In this document: positions 10,011 to 21,864 of the stretch, piece after piece | Layout: each line of letters begins with the position of its first letter | How positions within the stretch are numbered: position 1 is the first letter of the stretch | NCBI GenBank assembly: GCA_009760855.2 | Contig: WPIO01000035.1 | Span: forward strand, 3,495,001-3,559,000 | Reading direction: 5' to 3' | From: Cristatella mucedo | Lineage: Eukaryota > Bryozoa > Phylactolaemata > Cristatellidae | Length of the DNA stretch: 64,000 nucleotides | The notes under the pieces: generated by a model | Told to the model about the DNA's origin: nothing | The model's input: the letters and a program-made list of their open reading frames with translations, nothing else | Databases searched by the model: none | Translations under genes and position numbers: made by a program

Positions 10011-11549
10011 TCTGGGCCATTTTGAATTCACGCCATTTTTAAGGGCATAAAGTAAGTAGATTTGACACGGGAGTACCTTTGGTTTTTACCTAGGAGCTAC
10101 TTTAAAACAGGACACGCAGATTCCATATAAAGGCTAAGCAGATATGTTCGCCAAACCAAATGTGAAGGCAGAGCTTTCTACACGTGGTTCGTCATAATTA
10201 CATTAGAGAAACATTAATTTCGTCCATGTGAGAATCATCTCCACAATAAATTTACCATGGAATCTGATAGCAGATTCAATTGCATTACAAAATTACCGGA
10301 TTATATTCTACGAAAGTGATCCCTATTAGGCTAACCTCCTGCTTGACGCATCGTATACAAAGCAATACCAGGATCACCTCTCAGTGATGGACTGCGTTTT
10401 GTTTCACGGAACCGGAGCGTGTATCTTATGCTAGGAAGCAGCTATCACAACTCGGTAGATGAGGCCATACTGCAGATTCTACGTGACTGTATCTACATGA
10501 GAGGCCTTAGGGTGGCTACTAAGTAGATAGAACTACTAATCAAGCTTAACGTCCTCCATGGCTGGCTCAGGGGCACTTCGGAGGTGCTCGCCCTTAGGCA
10601 GGTATTGAACGGGAAAAAATGACGTGTCAGGCTGATCCAATCCGCAGGCATCAGGCATGCAGCCAATCCCTACGGGAGATTTGTGCATGGATCTCATGGG
10701 CCGGGCTGATGGTCCCAGCCACATCGCTTGGCATCAACAGAGGTTTCTGGTTGCATCGATTGCTGTCAATCACTTGACATCATTGAAAAGTATCAGTACC
10801 TGCTGATGGCAGAGTATTGAGTAAGTGTATTGGTAAGATGAAGTTTCCTGAAAGTCCCTTCGAACTTTGTAATGTATGCATCCTCAATCCTGCTGAATTA
10901 AAAGCTTCGCTGTTCATGTAAGGTGGTAGCGTGTATTGCACTTCTATCAATTCAAGAGTCGTCCAATGGACGAATAACAATAATAGTTTTTTACTCGAAA
11001 AATTAATTATTGTAATGCCCAGCGTTTTAATAGAGTTATAAGCAAAGGAGTAGGTCAGAGAGGCAATATATTTTTATTGGGCTGAGCAACCGAGTGTATA
11101 TGGCAGAGAGGTATACATTCCTCGGTGGTTGGTGAAGGTCTTACAAAATTAGGATTGACGTGACCCGACAAGTACCCTGCCCAGTCTCTGAGGTATGCCT
11201 TACCAATAAGTCTCTTATAGCCATTCCTCGCCACCTAGCTACAACTATCACTAGCAAGCACAGTTCCATGCATGCATTTTATCTGGAAACGGGTGAACGA
11301 CGACTGACATCGACTTCATAGGCTGAAAAGTCTGATGGAACTGCTGCTTGGAAAGACTGGCTAGTACGGCTGCTGGTGTATTGAGACAGCTGTTCCATGA
11401 AAATAGGAAAGTCTGAGCCACTGCAGGTCTGTTTCTGCTGACGAGGAAAAGATCAAAGTGCTACTAACGTATCGAGTCTCTAGCAAACTAGGCATTTCAA
11501 CACTCAGTAACACAGTGTTCGCTTCAGGGAAGAAATAATCACCCTGCGA
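10011..11549. other. No gene recognised
   Basis: No supported gene or repeat. A short inverted repeat surrounds GGGCCGGGCTGATGGTCCC near 10698, too short to interpret. Confidence 0.4.
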
Positions 11550-11636
11550 GAGAAGTTTACTTTTATGCTGTGAAGCTGCTCTTGGGTATTTTTTTAAATA
11601 CCCAAGAGCAGCTTCAGAGCACAAAGTAAACTTGTC
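11550..11636. other. 87-nt foldback, pre-miRNA-like hairpin
   Basis: The core is a perfect 21-bp stem, 11571-11591 with 11596-11616, closed by a four-T loop. Pairing continues outward for about 18 more base pairs with three mismatches and one bulge, to 11550 and 11636. Length, small loop and imperfect lower stem resemble an animal miRNA precursor. A recent inverted duplication or the joined ends of a small MITE would look the same. Either strand could be the transcribed one. Confidence 0.6.
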
Positions 11637-14600
11637 ATCTAACCAATTTAATCTAACCATCTAATCATAACATCTACCTAAACCTGATTATACATCCTCA
11701 CGAAATACCTCCATACAATATTAAGGATAAACCTGTTTTCAATGTGCATAGTTGATTTGGCCGGCTTGATGCACTAAAAAGAAAGCAATTAAAGGCTCCG
11801 ACAACTGTGGGAATCAAAATCTTGATGTTCGAGATAGGCTCATTGATTTAAATGATACCTGAAATTGCTTCGTACCTATTTATATTTTTCTTTTTATTCA
11901 ATTTTCTCCCTTCTTTTTAGACGCCTTAATCTTAAGGTAGGTTTGGAGACTATTGAGCTGGATCTTCTAGCCTTCTGCAATATCTCAGGGCACTCTAGTT
12001 CTTGAAATAGGTCAACACTACTGAGAAATCTTAGGTGGTCATTCATAGCACCTTCAAGCCAATTAATTATTCAAGAGAAAACCCCATAGGAGACCACCGG
12101 CGTCTGCAGATTCTTCTCCAGATGCCAAAACGCAGCACTACTTCTTTAGATAGGTCTGGCATTATTGAAATGCCATCTTCACTGGCTTAGACGCTTTCCA
12201 AATATCCTGTGAAATGGAGGCCGCATGATTTTCGGTAACTCTTGCTGCCGTCTGATGCAGGTTGCCAAGTAAGTGCAGTATATTAACTGCAGTGCCTTTC
12301 TGCAATGGCTTGTTCTTTTAAAACGCACCTGGGACACTCTGATCATGCTAGCTCTTTAACGAGACAAAATCGCTGGCAGCGTTCATGTGAAAATTCTATC
12401 TAGCTTTTTCACCTGCCATTGCACGAGCATCGTCAAACCTCATGCAGGCATTCACCTGGCAGATAACTAGACATCTAGCACAAATAAAAATGAAAGTGCA
12501 TCAAAGAAGCAGCCACATTCCTCCGATCTTTTAATCAGACATTCCTTTAACTCCGAACATCCTAAACCAAAGACAGCAGCTCTTGTGATGCTTGCTCTTT
12601 TGTTTTATTGTGGGATTGCATGCTCTTCTTTGACGAATAAGATCGCGGGCTGGAGAAAGCACCAGGATGGAGATTAAGCTGTCATAGGACTTTACATGAG
12701 AGAATTAAAATGTTTCGCATGTAAACATGGCCACAGTATAAGCAGCTGACACAAAGCGGTGTGTGTGTGTGTGTCAGGTGTCGAGTGTCAAAAAAATTAG
12801 TTCTGCCCCACGGTATACGACTGGTAACCACGTATAAAACTCCTTCGTTCGTGTCAGCCCAAATGCCTAATGCCTCCTATATGTAACCTTTGCTAGGGCT
12901 GACACTGTGGGCTTCGGCTTCGGTACATTATGAGGGCCAGACACTTGCAGTTCTGTCAATGAGCCGGAGTAATGCCAAGGAGTGCCCGTATTCTGAAGTT
13001 CTCACACAAATGACTCACCGCTGAGCCGTCTCCCTCGTCAGATACCTGCCTTCAGAGCGAGAACCGGTGGGCCACAATCAGCGATTTCAGATTTGTCCCA
13101 ACTTTAAAGTGAATCACATCGCAGGTAAGCAATAGTCAGTTTCCAGACGCACTCAGACAGTCTGGACAACACGCAGTTGGTACCTGATTTATCTACTTGC
13201 AGAGAGTGCCTGCCCTCACGATTGCATAACAGTCTTTGAACTGCACTGTGGCTTCCAGTCAGCAATCCGGCAAGAAACCTAATCTTATTGATCCCAAAAA
13301 TGGGGAATACTGGAGGAATGTAAGATCAACAGTGATCGCAGATGAAGAGACAATCTCAGGGAGAAGCTGAATTTGACTCGTGAGCACTTTTGGGGCACTG
13401 GGGCATCGAAACAGTTTTGTTTTCAGGTGACCGAAACAAAACCATTGTGGTCAGCACCACATTTGAAAATGGTTTCATAACTCACTGCCAGCACTGCCTG
13501 ATAAAAGCTCCTCCTGTTATGGCTTCTAGCCATATATTTCCCGAAAAGCAATAAATTGCCAAGATCTCCATCGTCGAGATAGGGTCCAAATCTATACTGG
13601 GCAGATGTGTCAAAGAAACTGCCACACTGATGAAGTTGATGACTGTCTATAGCTAGCTCCTCAATGGTGGTGCGGTCCAGGTGTTCAGCTTTTCGTGTGT
13701 GGAAGCGGCTTCCAGGACTATTTATTCTCATATTTCTATGCATGCTCTTGTGACCAGGCTGCTAGCTTCAGCAAACGACGCCACTGGCTATCGCTGGCTC
13801 GCCACACTTTCCGGTACTATCTATGACGACGGAGTGTCAGCTGCCACTGACGGTGGGAGTGCGTTGCAGGCATTGTCAGGGCAAGTAAAGCCAGCCTGCC
13901 ACCGTGAAGTGAAGCATATCTTCCACCAGCTGTCTGCACCGTGAAGACAGCTGCAGTTGGGACATGACATGAGCTAAGGAGCACCTTACTTGTGCCTATC
14001 CACAAGCTTGCCTAAAACTGATCCCTATGTGAGTCTTTCCAGGTGGTCGGGCTTACAAGTTGAATGTCAGCAGATGCTCAATGACTTGTTAATTAGAGGT
14101 GGTGATATTGTAGACGATAATAAGGTCAAAGAAAAAGCATGAGCCAGAGAGATTTGAGGGTCTTCAGATAGGACCATATTCATAACCGTAGTCACTAACT
14201 TCCTGGTGACTTTAACACAAGCCTAGGAAAGGAATACACTTGCAACATAAGTGACCAGCCGACCTGAGGTTGCCATTGTGCCTGGTCAAATTTCACTCAA
14301 AACATACTTTGGACAGATCAGAAAGGCCATAATTCTCTCTCAATCTCAATGGTCTTACTTTTGCACTGCCCTACCTATATAACTGGCTACAAACTGGTTT
14401 AATTCAGCACCTGGTCCTTGTTGGCCCGGGCAGTCGCTAGTAGCAACAACAGATCGCTGCTATGATCTGAGATTGACTGCAACCAGGTTTCCATGATCCA
14501 CTCGTCTATCTCATTCTCTTGACGGAAGCACGAACTGCCACTATGCGATAAGGAAAAAGGATTGGTCAGTTCGGTACTAATCATGCAAACGGCACACATT

Positions 14601-15829
14601 CCTATCCAGCGTTCGTGACCTAACATGGCCTGAAAGTCCTCGTCGTCAATCCCTACATCAGTTGGCAATTACACAACAACCTACTGTGGACGAATTGGCT
14701 CCCAGATATTCGAAACCCTCTAATGCACGCTAATTCAACCGGCCAAGAGACCGGCGAGCATGCCATCCAACAGTGCCCCAACGTCCGTGCCGAGCGGAAA
14801 CCGGAAAACTGGGTAAAATGTTGACTAGCTAATGACCACTGTTATCTCTTTTCTGCAGAGGGCCACCACTGCTTTGGACGTAGACCTGCAGATGACTGAA
14901 GCCACATTAATCATGAAGACTCACATATTCGTTGACTTCAGCCTCACAGGGTCAATGAGTATCATTAATACGATTATTAATACCGCCGTCAGAATCTCCG
15001 AGGGAGCCATGCAATCGCTCCAAGCTAGAGCTGAGGGCAAGCTCCGGCCCAATAGTACTATCCCCTGCTCGCTTTTTATATACCTTGGCTCGAAAAGCAG
15101 TACGAATCAGCTGACAGCAAAGAATCGAGTCTACCTGCAGATTAAGCAATACTTGTCGTTATCTTGGATTCGGAATGACAGTATTGACTTCTGTCCCTAG
15201 ACACTGTACACCTGAAGGACGTTACGTTCTGAGGAATCCGTGCCTGGGTAAGTCTCTTTGGGGCAGCTCCAGGCAAAAAACAGCTCTCGTCATTCCATGG
15301 TTCTCATCCTTACTAGATCCAGTAAGAAGTAAAGTAATACGCCTTTTTTAATGAACTTGTAGTTAATAATCTCAATTCGGATGTTGTACAGCTCCTTGCA
15401 CTAGAACTGATAACCGATAGGTAATAAAGTGCAAGGCATCATGCTAAGGCAAGTACGAAAAAGAGGGTAGTTATCACTTAAAAAACGAGCAAGTAAGGGC
15501 TCAAAATACCTACGGCCACTGCTTTGTTTGACCAACGGACCGTAAAACTCACTCAATTTCTTGCAGGTGAGCGAAATGCACAGGGTAAACAAGAGTTCTG
15601 CTGGAGAGCTATACCATAACATGTATTTGCTTTTAATCATGACACGGAGTTTCTAGATGCACAGCACAGAAGGACAATTTACTTGGACGTAACAATCTCA
15701 GTCTTTGAAATGAATATGGTCAATTTAATGAATTTACTTAATTCAGAAGATGACATGATGTCAGTTGGCAGTGATTGTTAAGCTTTAGAAGCATGGTAAC
15801 TAAACCAAGGTCAAACAGGGATTTGAAGG
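11637..15829. other. Long stretch without a recognisable gene
   Basis: About 4.2 kb with no clear repeat family. A short (GT)n run lies at 12758-12775. Several 90-120-codon frames (13423-13743 minus, 13681-13944 plus, 14832-15200 plus) lack known domains and overlap one another. Near 14740-14800 one frame reads HAIQQCPNVRAER, which recalls the zinc-binding tail after RNase H in some LINEs, but only about 20 residues support this. Confidence 0.35.
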
Positions 15830-16490
15830 TAATTATAGGCACAAGTTATCGACTATAATCAGAAGATTCAATGTATGGTATGACGAGAAATCAACTCAGA
15901 GAGGTAGGCCTGAGCCTGATAATAGAGGGACCTAAAACTGAGTGCAGAATCTTATAGTCGATGCGTATATTGATAGGCAGCCAGTGCAGACTGGTGAGCA
16001 GTGGTGTCATGGCAGCTGCGACGTTTATTGTATGCAACCCTCGCTGTTGAGTTTTCTACCAGCTGCAAGTGAGCCGCTGCGCATATGGGGAGACATAAAT
16101 ACATATAGATAACTAAGTCTAATAGAGATGTTCAGAAGACCTGGACCAGCTTCTCTGAGGTCATCTTATTAAAGCAAGCCCGAACTTTAACTTTGCAACA
16201 TAAGTGAAAGTAGGCAGTGTGGACCTGACGTGCTAATCTAGTGAGAAGTCCTCGATGAAGAAGACGCCTTGATAACTGGCTAAAGGTTCATGAAATACGA
16301 TGGAAGAGTCAACTTGGAGAAATAGGTTTTCCAGTTTCTCGTAACCCTTGCTTCACTCATGGCTGGTCTTCATTCAATTACAGGACGTTTGCTGCCATGT
16401 AAGTGGCAACGTCAGCAAAGCAAATTATAATAAAGTTGAGAAAGTATAAGATGCTGGAAAGTAGACCATAGCATGGCAAAATATACCAGC
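15830..16490 (-). mobile_element. Divergent LINE copy, C-terminal half
   Basis: Antisense copy collinear with LINE-A 46.4-47.0 kb. Matching blocks include AGAGGGACCTAAAACTGAG, GGCAGCCAGTGCAGACTGG, CAGCTGCGACG, a CAAGCCCGAACTTT block and TTTGCTGCCATGTAAGTGG. The separation of blocks matches LINE-A, but substitutions and indels are many. Confidence 0.65.
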
Positions 16491-17274
16491 GTTTCGTCTC
16501 AATAAAAGTCTAAGCCTAGACTCTGCTCTATGACGAGATGGAGAGTAGAAACTAAGGAAATGATTCTAATTATAATAGATCCCGTGGGTGAACCACGCGT
16601 CAATGCCTCACTGGACACGGACGTCAACTCTCTACATTATTTCATTAAGATGAGACCTAAACCAAGCCAAGACAACTCTTGCAATACCTTAATGCAGTTA
16701 CAGGTGATGTGTGATGATGAAGTGAACAGCGGGATCAAAGCTGTAAAGATTGTGTACAGAGCCCTAGCATAAGAACCCTACCCATGTCAGCATTCCTTCG
16801 ACAGTCGTTATACACTTGCCTTGCGGCAGTGACTGGACTGTATAAACAGGACTGGAAAATAATTTCTACGTTTGAAAGTTGGATACAGAGTTATAATATT
16901 CTGCGACGACTCGTTCTTTTGCGTTTAATTAAAACGTCAGTAGCTCCTGTGCATTATTCTAAGAGTAAGGTGCCCACACTTCATTGCATAACCTGGGTCG
17001 TTTAGTCCAGTGTGCTAGATTTTTTATTTTTTAGCAAGCAATACTTTTTTCCTATCCGCTAGCAGCAGGATAGCCATTATATAAATGAGGCTGTTATATC
17101 ATCTGATCTTTAGGGATCGAAATAACTGGCTCCTGATTTTGTGGTGTTGTGCCGATTTTCTAATAAACTTCCGATGACAGACTTTGTGGTGTATTATGAA
17201 AATATCAAGACACTACTGTCATATTTACTGTACTAGCTATGAATTTCATTCGTAAAGCTAAGCATCTCAAAGAG
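16491..17274. other. No gene recognised; possible SINE S1 tail
   Basis: At 17072-17100 the string CATTATATAAATGAGGCTGTTA matches the S1 3' tail in sense orientation, without the head. The rest shows no supported feature. Confidence 0.35.
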
Positions 17275-17400
17275 ATATGTAATGTAATGTATCTCCGTCA
17301 GTAACTCCACAAAGTCATAAAGACCATGTGGGTGTTAGGCAGGAGAGTTTTGTATAGCGCAATCACAGCCTAAGCGGCTTTCGGTACGCATTCGGTAGCT
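17275..17400 (-). mobile_element. LINE-B 3' terminus only
   Basis: Antisense copy of the last ~120 bases of LINE-B: TAATGTAATGTATCTCCGTC, then TAACTCCACAAAGTCATAAAG, ending at CGGTACGCATTCGGTAGC. Such severe 5' truncation is typical of LINE integration. The flanking 17401-17541 frame does not match LINE-B. Confidence 0.8.
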
Positions 17401-17644
17401 AACGACGTGCTTGCGCTCTAGAGGGCTACTAGTTTTCTTAAACGGGGAGTCGAGCTCAGAAATCCGGGCAGAAGGGACAGTGTTGAAGGTGGACTTTAAA
17501 GTAAGATGAAATCTTCTTTGATGATGCCATCCTAATCCCATTTGAGTAAACTCGGCACTTCACTTAGATGGACACCGGCGAATGCCGTCGGATTCAGCCC
17601 TATCCAATTTGGTGCCAGAAGAAACCACGCCACTATAACACGAT

Positions 17645-17851
17645 GGGTATGTACTAACTAAACACATTTGCATGCTGACCCTGTGCATGTCATCCTTAAC
17701 CATGTTATTCATTTTGTTTTTTTTTCAAGCATGATTTTACTTACCATTCAATTGCATTTCCCTTTGCAGCAAATGTTAAGCGCCTATAAAGAGATTAAGT
17801 TCTCTGAGGGCGCTTTATCAAGTACTTTATTACTATTATTATTATTATATG
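17645..17851 (+). mobile_element. LINE-A 3' UTR and tail
   Basis: The last ~200 bases of LINE-A: GCATGCTGACCCTGTGCATG, then the terminal hairpin AAGCGCC...AGAGA...TCTCT...GGGCGCTT, then an (ATT)n tail. Both hairpin stems are intact here. Confidence 0.9.
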
Positions 17852-17944
17852 CACTATAAACTTGTGAGGTTATTCTCTATAAACCGTGCACCGTTGATTG
17901 GAAATGGTGACTTATGTTGTTTATCCGTTGCATCGTCTAACTAA

Positions 17945-18222
17945 TGAAATGCAATATATCTCCATCTGTAACTTCACAAAGCCATAAATACTATGTGAGT
18001 GTTACGCAGAAGAGTTTTCTGTAGTACGCTCACAGCCTAAGCAGCTTTCGGTACGCATTCGGAAGCCTAGGGACTTCATCTCACGCAACAAATAGAAATT
18101 GGTAAGCATTGCAAAGTTAGGAGAGCAATTGAGGTAGTGAGTAGCATGGAAGTAGCAGCTCAGGACCACTGAAAAGGAAGAGATCTAGTCTAATGCAGTC
18201 TCGTCTTTTTTTCAATCCATTA
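17945..18222 (-). mobile_element. LINE-B 3' fragment
   Basis: Antisense match to LINE-B 62.25-62.48 kb, including GAGCTGCTACTTCCATGC when read on the minus strand. It covers the end of the coding region and the terminus, and is longer than the neighbouring copy at 17.3 kb. Confidence 0.85.
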
Positions 18223-18725
18223 GCTGGTCCTTGGTCTAGGCTGGTCGGTATCGAGCGAATCACTTAGCTAAACGTGTAAAGATTTGACAGATTGTTGAAA
18301 CTCTGTGAACTAATAAACTAAGGTAAATTACATAAAAATTACTGCCCGTTTGCATTTTAAGATTTACGCGTTTGAGAATTTTTTTTGAGATAATAGGTAT
18401 TCCCTTTAACTCAAATGTATGCTAACCCTTTAACCGACTACAACATCTGCCAAATTAGGAAGCTCGTTTATGTTCGTCATTGAAGGCCTAGACGTGGCAA
18501 CACACAATGTCAGTCTTAGGTGAACAGATTTCTCACATAGCATTGAATTGATTTCAGGCTGCTCTCTTTGGCCGGTATTCACTCGATTGCACTACCCAAT
18601 CACTGCTCCTCCACGACAGCGACAGACGAAAATTAACTGGCTGCAGAATTGTTCGAGCCTGAGGATAAAGGTGCACTGGTCCGGTTGAGTTGCCTGGGCC
18701 AAATATGGCAGCCGTGAGGAAGTGG
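18223..18725. other. No gene recognised
   Basis: AT-rich sequence without a supported feature. Confidence 0.4.
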
Positions 18726-18762
18726 TTCAATCGGAGCCAGCAGCGCTGTGGCTCCGATTGAA
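18726..18762. repeat. Perfect 14-bp inverted repeat with 9-nt loop
   Basis: TTCAATCGGAGCCA at 18726-18739 pairs exactly with 18749-18762 around the loop GCAGCGCTG. It could form a hairpin or cruciform. Function is unknown. Confidence 0.75.
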
Positions 18763-20267
18763 GCAGGGCAGCCCTCGGTGATTAGCATAAGACAGTAGCA
18801 TGCCATACGTGGCAAGCTTGCTTGGACAGTGCATTGGATTGCAGATTTCTTAGAGGCCCAGATAAATCCTCAATGGCTTGGCAGAACGCAGCGAAAACAG
18901 CAATTGTGACCTGGATAACCTGCTCAAGTCATATACCCAGTCCATTAAAAGTCGGTTAGGGCTCTATTTGCTGGCTGCTCCGCCGACTTGGACGCGAGTC
19001 AGACATTTACCTGTTACTCTGTGCATTCCCTTCGCCACACTGAACTTACCTCTTTTAATCCTGTGTAGTTATCTGATCCTGATTCAGCACCTGTAATAAT
19101 CAGAGGTCATAATAAGCAGTGGCCCTAAGTATGTTCTCGTGTGCTTTTTCTGGCTGGTCTCAGCATGATACCAGGTTTTTAATTAAAACCTTGGCTGCTG
19201 TTATTCTTGCAGCAGATTTAATGAGCCCATACAGAAATGATTCTCAGCGACCTCAATAAAAAAAAGTTCACAGCTTGCGTTACTAGTTGATTAACTGACT
19301 CAGCAACTGTAGCATGTCGTGATTGAACTAATTTGGCAGAAATGGACAGGCATAAGAACGATATTCTAGCGTTAGCAGCATATGACAGCAATCGAAAGTG
19401 CCTGTACATCAAAACGAATAATCCATGACATGAATAGCAGCATTCTACTCTATAGCCATATACAGGCACGTTTGCACGTCGCTGGCCAGAGCAGAGTCAA
19501 CCTTGAATTTAAAACAAAAACACCTAAAACTCCAAAATTCTTAAGAAAAACTGAATTGTTACATTTTGATTGGGTGTTTTATTCGGTCTAAACCACATAG
19601 TTGAAAATATCTGGTCCCTAACTATTATAAATCAGGTATAAAGAACATTGCAACCACTGTTACGGTCTGAATGCTTTGAAAAAGCACATGTTTCAATTCC
19701 TACTATAGCACTCAGCTAGTATTGGTTGATTCCGGATGCTTTACTGGAAATGTCTTCAACAACAGCTATCAAGTGGCTGTATAAGGTTACTAACTCATCT
19801 CAACAGAACTTGGAGTTTGCGAACTTGCTCGTAACTCTGTTTCATGTATGCATGGATAAATCAATTATTTTAATGTGCCGTTAATTTTTCTTAATCACAA
19901 AATAGTCGTCGCTTTTGTCTTCCGTTATAGCCAAAACGTGAAATTAAACCTAGCTGCGATCCTTTTCCAGTGAATCCTTGCCAAAGTACTTTAAAAAACC
20001 AGGCGCTGTAGTTAGTCGTCTACCATTCGTTACTTCGATCGGCGTGATTGCAGCTTTTCTCAAACGAAATCACTTTAGCCGTCATTGCTTGCTCACGTTA
20101 TGGGTACGTGAGCACTAATGTCCGTGAGATTCCTTCAGGTTTTTTCGGGCTGTATCCAAAAACTCTAGTAAGATATCTACAACATTTACAACCTATTTTT
20201 TGGTGTCAATGCTTCTGTAAGAGCTTCAGATTTGCTATTTTTAATTGCAAATTTGAAGTTTAAGGTT
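18763..20267. other. No gene recognised
   Basis: Only short frames and no repeat family noticed. Confidence 0.4.
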
Positions 20268-20425
20268 AGCTAATTTTGAGGCCGCATTTAATAAAAAGTA
20301 AGATAAGCCTTAATGGTTATCACAGCCATTTGCAGTAGTCAGCAAAAGATCGCTAACGGCAGGAATCAATCCCATGACCTGGGTCGTGAAGAGCTAAGCG
20401 AAGACCTAGAGGTATCTGAAGCATG
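20268..20425 (-). mobile_element. SINE S1, tRNA-derived
   Basis: Antisense copy: degenerate tail, body (TGGTTATCACAGCCATTTGC), then the tRNA-like head with CCATGACCTGGGTCGTGAAG. On the minus strand the B-box region reads GGGATTGATTCC. Confidence 0.65.
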
Positions 20426-21071
20426 ATCTTACCAGAACTGCAGAAACCAGGCAAAGGTCAAGCCATGCGAAATTAAAACTAGTGTTGCAAAAAGGCTAGC
20501 AGCTTGCTCGACAAAGGCCACTGTCTGATGTGCCAGGAGCAGATTATAGGCAAAAACACTTTCGATGGGGTCGTTAATTAACCAATACTGAGCAATAGGC
20601 TAAGGAATGCTCCACCATAACGGCTTCTGCAAGTGCGATAGTGGAGGCCAGAGCTAGGCTATTAGTGTCAATAGTGACTGAGGCACTGTGACCAGTAGCT
20701 GTTACAGTCCAATCATTACTGTTGCTACATTCTCAGAACAATTCCTAAGCGATGGCTTCTGTCTTATATAAAAAAATAATCTGAAATGATTATTGGTCAG
20801 GGAATTTTTTAATGTAAACAGTAAGCTTGACTTTAAATACACGTATTTTTTTAATCATTGGGTATTTTTTCATCATTTTCATATCCTGCTACCATTACCA
20901 TAGCTCAAGGTGCCACTGCTGCATCGATAACTCCAGAAAAACATGCAGCAAGGGAGTTGGAAGCCTAAAACAATCTGCCAGGCAAAGGAAACCAAAGTGC
21001 ATTTAACAACGCTTCACCTGATCATATAGGAAAGATTATGTTGTGCTTGGTTGCTTCATTTGCAAGAGGAA

Positions 21072-21075
<4 letters not shown>
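20426..21075. other. No gene recognised
   Basis: No supported feature seen. Confidence 0.4.

Positions 21076-21109
<34 letters not shown>
21076..21109. repeat. (AT)n microsatellite
   Basis: About 34 bp of uninterrupted AT dinucleotides. It directly precedes an antisense LINE fragment and may be linked to that insertion. Confidence 0.95.
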
Positions 21110-21112
<3 letters not shown>

Positions 21113-21119
21113 GAACAAT

Positions 21120-21530
21120 GGAACGAGCATGTCTCATATCTCTTGAAACCCGATATTCAAAATGGGAATAGGATTGTTTTGCCCTTTAACTTCTGCACTC
21201 TGAAATCCAAAGCTGAGATATGAGCTGAACCGTTTCAAAGCACTGCCAAAGATACTCAGACAATGTGATGTGCGTTCATGGAGAACTTTGTGATAAGCGA
21301 TTTTATGCACGGCCACGAGATCCAGCAGAACTGGCACTGTGAGTCTACCTGAAATTGTATGACAGAGTCTCCGATATGGCCCATATGTAGGTCCAACTTC
21401 CTCCAAGCACTGGAGAGAGGCCTCAGGCAACTCGAAACGAGTTGTGGAACTTTACCTGACATCTTCGTGATACCTTCGGGTATTCCGCTGACATCTATGC
21501 TTTGACTATTCATGCACTGTTGTTGGATAT
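21120..21530 (-). mobile_element. LINE reverse transcriptase fragment, decayed
   Basis: The minus frame 21134-21430 contains VLLDLVAVHKIAYHKVL, the position of catalytic motif A (LLDLSAAFDTIDH in intact elements), then RFSSYLSFGFQSAEVKGQ, matching WF(K/S)SxLSxRxQSVxVNG. The motif A aspartate is lost, since FDT has become HKI. The copy ends before the YADD motif. It differs from LINE-A and LINE-B here, so it is probably another L2/CR1 family. Confidence 0.6.
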
Positions 21531-21864
21531 ACTGCTCAAAAACAGGACCTGCTTAAAACAAGGTGCAATGCGCCAAATAGTCAATACTTACAGGCAAGCA
21601 TTCTTCGACGGGTCAGAAAGAAACTGCATATATCTAGAGTTCACCATATAAATGGTTTGGCCATCATACCTATTATTCATAAGTTAAAAGCATTAATTAA
21701 CACTCATTGTGGTTTTTGTTCACTCCCTGTCAGCATGTTATGAAAAGTCGACCGGCAGCAGCTACTAAGTTTCAACTTAAATTCGAAGGGGCATCGTCTG
21801 CCTAGCGTCTATTTGCCGACTAGAATGCTAGCCGCTTAATCGAAGTCGCGAAAATATTGGACAG
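21531..21864. other. Unassigned, possibly LINE-B 5' sequence
   Basis: No clear motif. The adjacent LINE-B copy may extend into this stretch, but no second copy in the window covers it for comparison. Confidence 0.3.

Noticed and set aside
13423-13944. Opposed 106- and 87-codon frames
   Set aside because: They overlap, lack known domains, and no splice or promoter evidence supports either.
14740-14800. Possible LINE RNase H-associated zinc motif
   Set aside because: Only about 20 residues resemble the pattern, and no RNase H or reverse transcriptase lies nearby in the same strand.
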